In this document: positions 47,441 through 58,703 of the stretch, one piece after another | Layout of the letters: each line of letters begins with the position of its first letter | Position numbering within the stretch: position 1 is the stretch's first letter | NCBI GenBank assembly: GCA_003415625.1 | Contig: PYIU01000009.1 | Span: forward strand, 3,348,001 to 3,412,000 | Reading direction: 5' to 3' | DNA length: 64,000 bases | Origin: Aquanectria penicillioides | Taxonomy: Eukaryota; Ascomycota; Sordariomycetes; Hypocreales; Nectriaceae | Made by a program: the position numbers and the translations under genes | The notes under the pieces: generated by a model | The model's input: only the letters and a program-made list of their open reading frames with translations | What the model was told of the DNA's origin: nothing | The model's database searches: none

Positions 47441-48026
47441 GCTTTCGTGGTGTTGAATTTCCGTGAAAGCAGGGTTTCTCACCCGACAATACAGAAGACA
47501 TCCCACTGCTGTGAGTTAACGTGTCAATCCCTTGTGAACCTTGACCAGGTGTGAGTTTCGAAGGAATTCCTTAAATAAAACCATCAGCTCATAGAGACAA
47601 TGCGAGCTGACGGTGTACCGTCTAGCATAGGTTGGGTTGGTTAGCTCATCGTGGCGAGTAGAATCGACAGTTGAGCAAACCAAAATGAGACTGCCCCAAG
47701 GTTTTATCTGACCCTAGTAAGCCGAATGTAACAGCCACAAACTTATGACCACATATTCCCACACCAAACTTCACGAGCTCCCATGCAACTTTTGCTCATT
47801 GGATGGAATGTGTTGGCCAGTCGTGCAGGTGCAGGACGTGTACAGCTGACCACCCAAGTTCCGGAAATGAACAAATCCGGCCCGAGAAATTTTCTCGCCA
47901 CCTAGGGCCAATGGAAGATTTTTGTGGCTGTCCCACCTGACCAGAATATGATGTTATCACCTATATACCGACAGATGTAGCACACGGGCTGCACTTACCG
48001 CACCACTTCACGTCGAAGCAATTATC
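47441..48026. promoter_or_regulatory. Divergent promoter region with TATA-like site
   Basis: Upstream DNA shared by the 379- and 318-residue protein genes. A CTATATACC element at about 47960-47968 lies about 150 nt upstream of the plus-strand start codon. It precedes the upstream ORF listed next. Confidence 0.35.
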
Positions 48027-48077
48027 ATGATTCAACGGACTCGACACATCTTCCCACTTGGCAATTCGATGTGCTGA
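48027..48077 (+). other. Upstream ORF, 16 codons plus stop
   Basis: ATG at 48027 opens MIQRTRHIFPLGNSMC and stops at 48077, 39 nt before the main ATG at 48117. With a TATA-like site near 47960 it should lie inside the mRNA leader and could restrain translation of the main frame. Position is seen; regulation is inference. Confidence 0.4.
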
Positions 48078-48116
48078 ACCTGATTTTCCAGTTCCAGAGG
48101 AAATTGAGTCTCAAAA

Positions 48117-49144
48117 ATGACCAAATCTATTCCCAAGGATAGAATGCGGGAGATTGATGCGGCTGTTGGTAGTCCATTGCAGGGTAAGTGACTTTCAGTA
48201 CGGAGACATAACTCAACCAAGGTCTGCGGGAGAAGCTAAGATTATTGCCATTAGGTGGTCTACTGCAGTATGAAGCACGTCTTAAAGAGGAGACGGACAA
48301 GGACCATAGCCTACTCCAGTACCTCTCTCAGTCACTTGAGCATCGCCCCCCACGAAAGTTTCCGCAGCGTGAACCGAAGGACATTATAGGGAAACTATCG
48401 ACGACTGATTATAGAGACCCAGCATCACTCATGGCTCTGCGTACAAACCTAGAGTTATGTGTAACGGGAAATATAGAACTAGCGAAGAATAGCGACGAAT
48501 TGTTCATCATCGCACCCGACCCTGGAGCTGTTTTACCAGCCCATGTTCCTCCAACAACGGTACCTCCCATCGAAGTACAGATCAATGCTTCACCATCAAT
48601 TCATCCTGGCCTGTTGACTTTGGATTTCAAGTCCACAGAGCTCACTTCACCAGGCATGGTCCAAGAACCGCTTGGTTTAATGGAAGGAATCCAGATCCCA
48701 ACATTTGTGCTCCCTTTTGGAAGGCTACTTCGCAGAGACAACCGCCCCATCGAAGACTTTGGCGATACTGGGACAGAAAGAAACCCAAAACGACGCGAGT
48801 TGGAGAAAACGAACTATGTTGTGGTTGTTGACGCAATTCATCCCGAACACCCAGTGTGGTTATTATTTAACTGTTTCCCCATGAACGAGGATGGAGATCG
48901 AGAGAAAATAGATCCCAGTAAGCAGCCTGTCGTCTTTCAGGATGTTGGACATAACTTTAGTGCTGCCCAGCTCTTTGCAGGAGCCAAGGATTGGCATAAT
49001 TTGCACGGCAATGTGAGTTTGGACACACTACAGCTATCGATGCAGAAAACGCTGGTCAATCATGTGATAACGATTGGGGATGCCAATATTGAAGAAGTAA
49101 ACAATGCATTTAATCAACCGGCGACCTATCTGAGCTCGCGGTAA
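48117..49144 (+). CDS. Unknown protein, two exons
   Basis: Exons 48117-48183 and 48255-49144 (71-nt intron, GTAAGT donor) give 318 residues from MTKSIPKDRMREIDAAVGSP. The first 60 residues are charged and helical (LLQYEARLKEETDKDHSLL). The middle is beta-rich and Pro-rich (APDPGAVLPAHVPPTTVPP), then a basic turn (TERNPKRRELEKTN) and a hydrophobic strand NYVVVVDAIHPEHPVWLLFN. No signal peptide, membrane helix or known motif. Splice phase and codon use support a real gene. Family not recognised. Confidence 0.65.
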
Positions 49145-49440
49145 GGATGCGGAGATGTAATCTGTCGTAAGGCTTCAAGCATTGGATGAAAGTTGATCAG
49201 TCGGAATTCAGGTCTACTTCTATAATGGTGATCAGAATGTTTGTAATACTCTAGATGTGTTCTCGATATTGTTTTCCAACGAATGTCCTCCTTTTGGTGA
49301 ATTTTCTCAATGTTTTGGGTGAACGAACTCTTCCTGCAACACAAAGCCATTTGCCCAAGCGTTTTCTTGTGCTCAAGTATCACTTTGATCCTGTGGGTCG
49401 CCCAAGCTTCGTCTTTTTTCAAAGCTGATGAGCTAGCCAT
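49126..49440 (-). CDS. Possible small protein, Clr5-like N-terminus (weak)
   Basis: A 104-codon frame starting MASSSALKKDEAWATHRIKV and continuing ILEHKKTLGQMA loosely resembles the start of fungal Clr5 domains (W-x-x-H-R ... L-x-x-x-K-T-L). The rest does not follow the domain, so either an intron is missed or the gene is degenerate. Its 3' end overlaps the 3' end of the 318-residue gene by 19 nt on the other strand. Confidence 0.25.
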   Translation of the reverse strand: MASSSALKKDEAWATHRIKVILEHKKTLGQMALCCRKSSFTQNIEKIHQKEDIRWKTISRTHLEYYKHSDHHYRSRPEFRLINFHPMLEALRQITSPHPYRELR

Positions 49441-50951
49441 AGCTCTTGCTTGTGATCCGTAATGCCGGAAGCCGGTCTAGGCCTGAGTCTAGCGACATGT
49501 AGGAATGCAATCACCGAAACTTACAGGGGTGTTATACGATGTATCAAAGCATTATGATGTGTCATGGATTGCAGAGGCCATATCACAGTCACACTGCACT
49601 GAGCCGAAATCAGCTCCTGGTAACTGTTGATTGGAGGGTGTAACCGAGACCGCTTTACATACCTCGGCTAGAAAGACCTACTGCAATCGCTTGTGGTCAC
49701 ATCAATAGTAACCTGTAGGTTAGACGATACAGTTGAATTATCAGACATCAGCTGGACAAATGGAGGTTCTACTTAGCCTGAAATGAAGTTCAGCCCATTT
49801 TATCTGACTAGAGAGGCAACACTGAGGCGTGTCGGCTACCTATTTCTTCTTGTTTGCATATGCAGACGATATGCATTGAGAGCTCATCGGTATAATTGAC
49901 TATTGATACCAAGACTGCGGCACTCAGTGTGGATGAATTTCATTTGATGCTCTAGGACTAAATTAACCCTCTGAATACCATCAAGGGCTCTTTGGTCACT
50001 CGGCTTCTTAAGAAAACTCACCTTTAAGTGGGGTGGTTGCCATCATTAGACGACGACCCTTTCCATCTGCTCGGGAATGCGATGGATCTGGGGCACTTAC
50101 CCGAGTCGTTTCTGTAAAATATGGTGATTATGATTGACGTCGTTAGTTCTGGAGCAGGCTCCTCGTCTAAGAGAAAAGTGCACGGCGTCTGAAATCACAC
50201 TGGCTGTTGTCCCAAGCAAGCAGATATTTGCATGCTGTAGAAATTGGTGGACTATGTTTGCCATGAGTGGCAAATCCTCATATCGCCTTGAAATCGGATT
50301 GCATGATTTTTGTGGCGGTCTAGACTAAGTCAGAATTATGTTATTTTAAATGCACTGAAAGAGGAGTGACAATCGGAAGATTCAGATGCAGAGCAAAACT
50401 CAAAACGTTCAAGCCAATGACGATTATTCCTGATGGCATTACCTGGAATGGTAGCCGCCGGGTAGATGACCACAATGTGTGAGGTGATGATGCAATACTA
50501 CGCTACGTGGTCCGACTTTGCTCATGACTTCGGCGTATAGGAATGACTCTACTTGCTACGCCAATTTCAGAGACAAAATGGGGGGTGATGAATGAGACAC
50601 AAACGTGTAATAATGAACAACTAATCAACAATTAAATATATCCCGGATTAAAAATCAAGCCTATTTACGCATTCAGAGAAGTCAGCCTCCCCCCACGACT
50701 TGAAGATCAATAAGCAATTTCAAGCATCTAACAAGTAATACACCGTCGATCTTTCTGCAATGCTGTGTTTCAAAGCTCTTTACAGGGTTACACGGAGATA
50801 TTAAAAATGAGATCCACCATTCAACTCATAATAGTATTGAGGAACTGGCCTGTCTGGATAATAACAATCTTGGCCGCGACATGATAAAAGAGGAAAGGAC
50901 CCTATGCATCAATGAGGAATTCACGCAAAGTACGGTGTTTTATTACCACCC
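49441..50951. other. Intergenic, 1.5 kb AT-rich
   Basis: No gene or repeat with defined ends recognised. Short frames only, including 50134-50328, which has no motif. Confidence 0.4.
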
Positions 50952-51833
50952 TTAGACCACGGTCTTCCACTCGCCATTTTCATTGAAGCTGATGTTGCTT
51001 GTCTGACCTGGAGACGGGGATACGGTTATGCTCTTCCCACGAAAATTTGTAATCATGGTCGATGCCTCGACCTTCTGTTGGAACCAGAACACAACCTTAG
51101 GAAGCGGTGTTAGGGTGGTCATTCCAGGTGGCAGCTGATATGGACTGATATAGACTAGGTATTTCACAACATGATTAGCTCATTGTTCACAGCTACGTGG
51201 AACAGGTCTTCACCGTGATTTCTCGAGAAAAGAACCGAAATAACATACTTGGAATCCAGTTAGCGCCTTGCTTCATGGTGAGCAGAATTGAAGCTGGCAT
51301 CTCATTGCTGAATCCAATGGACTCTTCATCCACATTGTCGCTATCCTTGAATGTTTGGATCTTGGTCCATCCAGTGGCAGCGTATGTCTCGCCAAACATA
51401 ATGGCCTTGCCGTGGGCAAACCCCTCAATTTTCGCTGTTCCCAGCTGTCAGCCGTTGCGCATTGCGCCATGTGCTTCATGAAATAGTAAACTACACACCT
51501 CCTTTGTTGAAGACAATCGTCGTTGCTTGGATTTGATACTCTTCGGTCCAGGAAACCTCTAGTATCGGGGCCAGTTGATCTATTAATGTCAGCATGGTCC
51601 AAATTAGCGATGTGCCTATATTTGGGTTTACTTGCTGATTGTCTTAGCTATTACGTTGTAAACCTCTCTGCCACTTGCATCTTTCGTTGCCTTTGCCATG
51701 CATAGACTCATGCCAGAAGCGTTAAAATTGTCGACCCAATTATCGGCTAGCGGTCGACGAGTCAGATCATGTCTCCTCCTCCAACGATAGCTCAAAGCTT
51801 ACCAATGTTGAGACAAACGCTGTAAGAACCCAT
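50952..51833 (-). CDS. Unknown 203-residue beta-rich protein, five exons
   Basis: Exons 51833-51803, 51746-51636, 51579-51499, 51434-51249 and 51154-50952 give 203 residues starting MGSYSVCLNIADNWVDNF. The second intron (51580-51635) needs a GC donor (GCAAGT) to join in phase. No signal peptide. The protein alternates short strands (LEVSWTEEYQIQATTIVFN, VVFWFQQKVEASTMITNF) with polar turns and ends GEWKTVV, giving the look of a small soluble beta-barrel or sandwich, as in fungal cytoplasmic lectins or pore-forming proteins. That comparison is by appearance only; I recognise no family. Divergent from the transglutaminase-like gene. Confidence 0.7.
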
Positions 51834-52812
51834 TGTAAAAAGGTAATACCAGGCAGCAGGATTAATTGATGAAGTGATACGTGTGGAATGGCTAATATCT
51901 CTCTCAGTATATAGTAAATGAAGACCGGTTGGAATCACTCCCTGCTTTTGCAAATCAAGAAGGACCGTATATGACCGTTTATCTATACATTTTGCCAGCA
52001 TCAGATCATGTATCAAAATACCCGGTAGTTTGGGAGCAGTACTCTGATCATGTTAATCCAGAACTTAGGCCAGTTCAGCGTCGAATGATTCGGAGTCAAC
52101 CCCGACTCCATACCAGGGGGCAAATACTCCTCTGCCCGTATCACAACATCTCAGTGACGAGTGTAGTATCATCAGCTCGGGAAGCAGCGATGCATGTAAG
52201 AAACGCCTCACCTCGGCTTGGAGGCACCTATGCTTGCTGCTGTTACACAGCCTCTTTGAATGAAGCTCACCTTAGTGGATAATACACCAGCCGCATACCG
52301 TCCTAGTCCAAATATGGGCTCTAGGGCTGCTGAGGTGTCAGCGTGTGATCAAAAGTGGCGTAAAGGAGGGGTCAAGGTCAGGCTGTTGAAAGGTAGTGTC
52401 ATCCGCAAGGGCCATTTTTTTATCACCAATTCTCATCATATCATGCCCACAAGTCATATCATCACATCATGTGTATAATTGAACCCTAGCTTTGGAATGG
52501 CGATGTTTCCACAACGTGGTACAGAAAATGCGCCACATGAACATATCTTAGATATCCCTCGTGATATTGGCACTTCATCGACACTCGCACAAAGGAGTTT
52601 TGTAATACTTGAACGTAATCATCAGACGAAAAGATAGACTTGAATAGAGAATTTTAGCTGATGTACTTCTGGTCTCTTCGCATTGAACGCTTGTAATAAG
52701 CGTATAATCTCGATGCTTTCTTTTGTGTTGTTGGCTGTACTGTCCCAACTGTCTTTCATACCTCACGCAAACGGTGCTCATTTCTATTCTCAAACCTTGC
52801 AGTTATCTCAAT
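51834..52812. promoter_or_regulatory. Divergent promoter between the unknown beta protein and the transglutaminase-like gene
   Basis: 979 bp between two start codons. No gene seen. Several copies of the string ATCAT/ATATCAT lie near 52430-52470. No assigned regulator sites. Confidence 0.35.
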
Positions 52813-54260
52813 ATGGAGCCATTGACTATCGATCTTATTAGTGCCGTCCCACAGTTCACGACGTACAATGGGTATCTCCAACCGTCTACTGTTAAGAATA
52901 AGTCCAGTGACCTTTGGTCAGCATATGATCCGGAGCAATTCCATGAAGGCCTTACAGGCTCCAAGCACTGTGCCACATTTCGTCTTTCAAAGTTGGAGAA
53001 TGGCTTAGACTGGGCGCCCATTCAGCTAAAGGTCTTGGCCCACAGCTCAGTGGTACCGACATGGTACAAGGGGCCCAATCAACCCCCAGCCACCTTCAAG
53101 CTGCTTGCACGATTTGACGGTCGAGATAACCTTCTTTCTTCAGAAGATATATATGTTGTCTCTCCCGAAGACACTGTTTTCCGCGTTGGGAGGATGCATG
53201 TAGTGGCGCCTGTTCACGAAATACCTTTTCGAAATGCAGGAGATTGGACTTGGACTCTCCAGAGGACTGATGTCACAAGTAATTTCCCCATTATTTCATT
53301 GCTGTGGAATCGTGCTGTGTTTTTCTCTAAGGGGACTTAGCTAATGAATAATGACGAAATACTACAGCCCCTGAAATTTTTTCCCCTCAACAAACTCGTC
53401 TAGAGCTATGTTTTGTCTTTGCGGCGCTGCCACCGACTGGACCCTGGGATGTCAATGGCGCAGCAAATGAGGCTACAAGACCCGATTTCAAAGATTGCTA
53501 TTATGTCGACTTGTTCCGAATATTTCTTCCTGGTCAATGGGAGATTGTTGATGGCATCAATAAGCGCCCATCTCTACTTGCGTGGTACGTGGACCGCCTT
53601 GTGACCACAGTCTGGTCATTCGGTCTTCGGGGACATGACGAGTATCCTACACGACCACTCACAAGACTTGATGTTATATCTGGTGGGAGCTTCTATCTTT
53701 CACCCAGACCAGGTGTGCCCCGAAGTTCGTTCCTACCACAATATGGAGGTAATTTTGAACTGAGAAGATGGATGCTTGGGCTTTATGGCTACTGCAGTGT
53801 ATTTGATCTGGCAGCTTTAACGCAGTTGGGATGTGCACTTGTCCAAAGCCCTGATGGCCTGGAACTATTGGACTCCAAATGGGTAACAGCGACCGGGAAT
53901 TCATCACTGGGCCAAGATGATTTTGGCTATATCAGCCCATGTACCCTGCTAGGCTGGCCGAATTACCCTAACTGTAACTCTCCCCTATTTTCCTCCGGTG
54001 GTGTCTCGAACGCAAAGAACGAATACAGGTCCCCTGTCCGTTGGCATGCATGGGTTGAGGTGAAACTTCCAGGCGAGTCCCAAGCCATGGTGCTTGACGC
54101 GTGCCATGCCCTCGGCTCCCCTCCCCAACCCATAAAGGGCACGATGTCTCGTTTAGAATATCTAACTTCAAAAATTGACGCTAATTGGCCGAGACCCTCA
54201 CGTCTGCCTGCGAGAAACCCAGAAATGTCCAATTCAGATTTAGTCATTTGCTGTAAGTAG
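52813..54260 (+). CDS. Predicted transglutaminase-like (Cys-His-Asp) protein with N-terminal beta domain
   Basis: Exons 52813-53278 and 53368-54260 (89-nt intron) give 452 residues from MEPLTIDL. The first 170 residues are beta-rich without a known domain. The C-terminal part has the spacing of the transglutaminase/protease fold: Cys298 in GLYGYCSVFDLAALTQLGCA, His382 in VRWHAWVEVKLPG and Asp399 in AMVLDACHAL, as the triad in bacterial and archaeal-type members. It may cross-link, deamidate or cleave proteins or peptides. No signal peptide. The last codons (TGC TGT AAG TAG) overlap a perfect GTAAGT donor, so a further 3' exon is possible and the exact C-terminus is uncertain. The family assignment rests on motif spacing only. 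Confidence 0.65.
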
Positions 54261-55289
54261 TCCATTTCATGTTCCTGAGGCTAGCTGTGTTCCATTGCAA
54301 CCAAAGACTAATCATGCTTAATTGAGTCTCAACTCCTGAAACACATCAGAATCGTCTTGGTGTACTTGGAGTAGCCAATACTTTGTTATAAGGAAATTGA
54401 AGCACGGAATTTTACGAGAGCAACAACAGGAAGCATGGTTGAGCGTCTTGGAATTTGTAGACATCACCATACTCGACCAAGAATGCGTGCTCTTCAACTT
54501 TCAAGATTATAGGATATTAATTGCTCTGTTATATCTCTTTGAGTCATTCATGTGCTTTCGGGAACGAAAGGTCCTTCAATGCCACACAGCTCTTTCTGAC
54601 CTTTGACCAACGATAAAACCTTTCAACATATTTTTTAATATGCTTCGTCTTTTGCTATGATCTTTAGATTGATTCTATGTCTACGGAAAACTAGATGCAG
54701 GGTGCAAACTAATAAGTTGGCTAAGGTGATAGTCACAACCTCGGGAACTAGCTGTCTCCTCCTACCCTCCTATGTATGTTAGCGGCCACAATGCTATAGT
54801 AGCGTTTTTAGATTATGAAGTGAATGACTCTGACTTTTGCTAGTAGTAGCTATAATATTGCTGATCCAAGTCGGAGTTGGATTAAAATAGCATTGATATC
54901 CTACACTAACTTTACTTACAACAACACACAACTAGAATCGCCACATCCAGCTCTAGATATACAACATCAGAGACCGTACCGTCATTATGTTATATCAATT
55001 GAACAGTTTGTGATTCTTAAGTCCCCAAGAATTTATTTCTCATAACCGTTCTGCATTTTATAGGACAGTAGTTGTTTGAACAATAGTAATGGATAATAAT
55101 CTTCTAATATGATGCATGACGGGGAAGCAATTTTTTAGCCACCAAATTATAAGACTTAGCAGTAATCTACCAATCTAAACAGTCAAAAGCACCTCGATCC
55201 CGTTGAGTCACATACTATGAGTTATTAAGAAATGTAACAACCTCATCGTCAGCATCATGTAAGAAGTCTTTCACCTGGTCAAGATCATC
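54261..55289. other. AT-rich intergenic DNA
   Basis: 1.0 kb of low-GC DNA. An open frame at 54397-54606 with protein-like start could be a spliced 3' exon of the preceding gene or a remnant. Nothing else recognised. Confidence 0.35.
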
Positions 55290-56770
55290 CTACGCTATCA
55301 ATACATGGGCTAAAATTGCTTTGTTAAACTCAATAAAGCGATTCTTGTAGTCTGCCATGAGAATTTCTAGTCTTAGATATGAGCAAGATGTTTCTGCTGA
55401 AGTGCTCTCCATCCGAACTTCCTTGGCACTCATGATCCATGGTATCGCCTCGACAGGATAATCGGAGCTCACATCCAATATTGGCTGAGCTCTATATGCT
55501 CTCTGTAGCCGCCGTGCTAAAGATGAAATACCAGAATGGCGCGAAATTCTGCTCTCTCCAGGGGTACATGCTTTCGCCACAATATAATACGGCTCATCTT
55601 GTTGGCAATCGTCGTATTCGAACACAATGTTCGAATTGACCGTTTCCCCGTCATCTGAGGTCGCTTCTACTAATGGGGCATCTTTGATATAGAACCAAAA
55701 TCGATATGGCCGGGCAGAATCGCCCAAATTCAGTCGTGGTTTGTAACTCCAACCGTTAAAAATTGGGAGCAGAGTTGCGATATACGGGCATGTTAGCACA
55801 GCTTGAAGAGTGCATCGATTCTTATGCAGGTAAGCCTCGTCGAAGATCCTTCTTGTCATGTAATCCTGGTCTCCACCGTCGAATATTACTAACTTCTCTG
55901 TCCTAATACCTTCGGGTGAGAACGGAAAGCAAAACTCAAAGCGCCTATTGACAATTTCTGTGTGGTTATTGCAGATTGGACACATGATAAGTGTTTTGGG
56001 TTTCATTCCGTGATATCGCAGCCGTTGTAGCTCATTTAGAATTTGAACATCGCCTACATGCACGGCGATTCGCAAGAAGTATCCATCTTATGAGTCCTTC
56101 AGCTTCTTCTTGTGCCCACGTCTGTTCGCCAATTTCGGTCAGGCAATGTCGACGCCGTACTTCAAGAGAAGGGACAGCAAATTCATATTTCCAGTCCTGA
56201 TAGCAGCCTCTAAGAACCCACTAAAAAGCAATCGCTTTTCTTGACACTTGGGGTTAAATTTTGACAGTGCTTTTGGTCCGTGATCTAGTAAGAAGCTTCT
56301 GACTTTGTTCACAACGTCTCCCCTTTAGAGATAGATTTGCGCTAGGAGAACATGCGATCCAAGAGTAGCTTCTGTAGTTTTTCTTCCACTGCCCAGAAAC
56401 AATAAAGATTTCCCATAAGGCGTGAAGAGGTCCCGTATCCCGAAATTCTGACTTGCAGCTCCTTGAACCATGGGTAAGGCCGTGTCGCAGAGCTGAAAGA
56501 TGTGGTCGAATCTTCGAGGATAATCCGACTCAAGTCCATCTTCCTTCAGGATATGATATCCAACGGAGTTGATGACAAAAAAGTGTCGCTATTCCATGCA
56601 AATTTCTGTTTTCGAGGTTGTAGTTCCATATACCGCGCCAAGAAAGCAGCTGCGCTATCTCCGAGTGAAGCGACACAATAGCCAGAGACTCGCCGAGCTT
56701 TTGCATTATTACGAAGATCACTAATGCAGCGACTACCGTGCATTGTCCTACAGAGATTAGTTAACAATAC
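55290..56770 (-). pseudogene. Ankyrin-repeat-type protein gene, disrupted
   Basis: One long coding path can be followed on the minus strand: GYCVASLGDSAAAFLARYM, then (after a one-base loss at the T6 run, plus positions 56577-56582) INSVGYHILKEDGLESDYP, IRDLFTPYGKSLLFLGSG, VRSFLLDHGPKALSKFN, GFLEAAIRTGNMNLLSLLL ending KYGVDIA, YFLRIAVHVGDVQILNEL, and a final intact 261-codon stretch to 55290. The repeats with GN-x-x-LL-x-LLLKYG resemble ankyrin repeats. In-frame stops are TAA at 56325-56327, TGA at 56139-56141 and TAA at 56088-56090, each one C-to-T change from CAA, CGA and CAA. The C-terminal 260 residues contain a CPIC-x-x-H motif and no known domain. Confidence 0.65.
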
Positions 56771-57660
56771 GCGTTCGAAAATCTGGATATTAAAGCGCCC
56801 TAATTAAGATGTAAGAATTCGATATTTCGAACTGGAATCATGAAAACCGACGGCAGATGAGGCGATGAGGGATCACATGATGAAGGCTTATCCCACCACG
56901 TTCTTCATTTTCAATGCACTGATCTACAATAAGATGCAGGCAATCTGCGGGTAGGAGCACTGGTGCCAGCCCTAGAATAGGGCGGCCAAGAGTGCATGAG
57001 ATTAAATAGAGCTACATTGTGAACACACCCATCAGTCTTCATGCTTTTCTCAGTGCTCAAGGCGGGTAAAATGAGCCTCAAGGTTGTGTGAACTCATTAC
57101 GCTTATTAGTATTAGTATCTGGCTGCAGTAAACACGAATTTTTTAAGCGTCTGACATTTACTATCGTCGAGTTGAAATACGTAGGGCTTTTTGGAATGGA
57201 TGGGCGTTTGAGATCGTTCTCCTTGTTTCCAGGATAATTCAGCAACACAATGCTAGATAGCATCCATTGGGACCACTTGGTTATCTCAGCCATTATTGTA
57301 GCCCTACACTAGCGAGCAGAATAGAGACTATCCAAAGGCGACAAACTTCATGTCGGCGTGATGTTGAGAGATTGGCTGCTCTGAATCGGATTGCATGAGT
57401 CAGTGAATCGTTACCCCGGTAATAGTCCCAGTTTGCTTCATTATCGACCCGACTTTTGTCGTGGCCCGTGATATGTATACCACCCTTTTGAGCCGGTGTG
57501 AGTAGGCAGAATGGCAACCGGGTAAAGATTACTTCCGCCAAAAAGAAGAGCAATAAAGGCAAGGGGAGCTATGGTTGGCATACATCACTCTCGGGCAACA
57601 TATTGCGCGTTTTACCGATGGGGCTTAATAAATAAAACTTAACAACATACTCAATAGCGC
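56771..57660. other. Decayed or non-coding DNA
   Basis: No intact gene. Minus-strand frames at 57078-57293 and 57293-57562 (and an ATG at about 57580 opening a hydrophobic leader that stops after about 45 codons) have no recognisable homology and may be remnants. Confidence 0.3.
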
Positions 57661-58703
57661 CATTGTTCCATCGAATAGAGAAATCATCATTGTGGCCTCA
57701 GATAAGTCCTATTCGGACCTATTTTGGGGACTTCGGGGTGCCGACCACAACTTTGTAGTGGTAAGTGTAACTAAGCGGACCTATCACACTCACGACCTAT
57801 TTCCATCAGACGGCCACTAGTACGTGACTAGGTTAGTGCTCAGAAATGAAAGGCTAGAAGAGGTTTTAGAAATCTATAACCGATTTACTAGTCCTGGAAG
57901 TGACGGGGCCCTTACATTGACTTTGCAGCTTGTTTTCAACCCTGAGCTGAGCCTGACCGACGTGAGTCCAGCTCAAGTCATCAAGAACTAACGAACGCTA
58001 ATCAACCCCATTCCAGCCATAGCTTAATTTGTTCAATAACTATGCTGGATCTGAGCAAAGACCTTCTCAGTTTTCTGATCCGTTTCTGGAGCTCGCCGAC
58101 ATATTGGTCGTCAATCCATCAGTGCCTTACTCACAAGTCGCCTCAGCCAGTGGCTCCGGTGTTGGGAACCCTTCGCGTTAGATCTCACTCCTACGCCATC
58201 CGCCACATCCTATTCAACTAAACAAGACTAACATTCCCACCTACGGGCCTTATATAACATATTCCGTGACTAGGTAGCCTCCCACCCTAGTCTGCAAGGA
58301 GTCATCGCTATGGAGGTTTACGGTTGGCAGGCGGTCCAGGCGGTACAAGCTAAGTCTACAGCATATCCGTGGAGGCAAGATTATATTTATGCGTGATTAT
58401 TCGATATCTCGGTAGGGTATAAAATTTCACTGGTCTAACATGTCGAAAAGCGTCTGGTCCGGTAGTTACGAGGATCCCATCTTGGATGAGCCCTCACTTG
58501 AGCTAGAGGAAGCGATTCGGCGCCTATTCTTCGAGAGAAGCGGTCAATCTGAGCTTCATGCTTATGTAAGCTATGCACTGGGCACTGAGTCCTTTGGAGA
58601 GCTTTATGGCCACGAAGAATGGCGTGAAAAGCGTCTCAATGCTCTGAAGAAGAAGTACGACCCTAAAGGAGTTTTCTTGCACTACCATCCTATTCCTATT
58701 TAG
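57661..58703 (+). pseudogene. C-terminal half of a BBE-like FAD-linked oxidase, disrupted
   Basis: The segment begins with VPSNREIIIVASDKSYSDLF and WGLRGADHNFVVVS, the core of PCMH-type oxidases (ASxxxxxDLFWALRGGGxNFGxV in the family), and continues through YVTRLVLRNERLEEVLEIYN. After several stops (58181-58183 and around 58270-58430) it ends with YVSYALGTESFGELYGHEEW and LNALKKKYDPKGVF, the usual C-terminus. The FAD-binding N-terminal half, including the SGGHS-type motif, is absent upstream. It is not an obvious recent copy of the intact oxidase at 15948-17738. Confidence 0.75.

Noticed and set aside
57661..58703. Idea that the FAD-oxidase fragment is a recent copy of the oxidase at 15948-17738
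   Set aside because: The shared stretches are only family motifs; flanking residues differ, so it is a separate paralogue.
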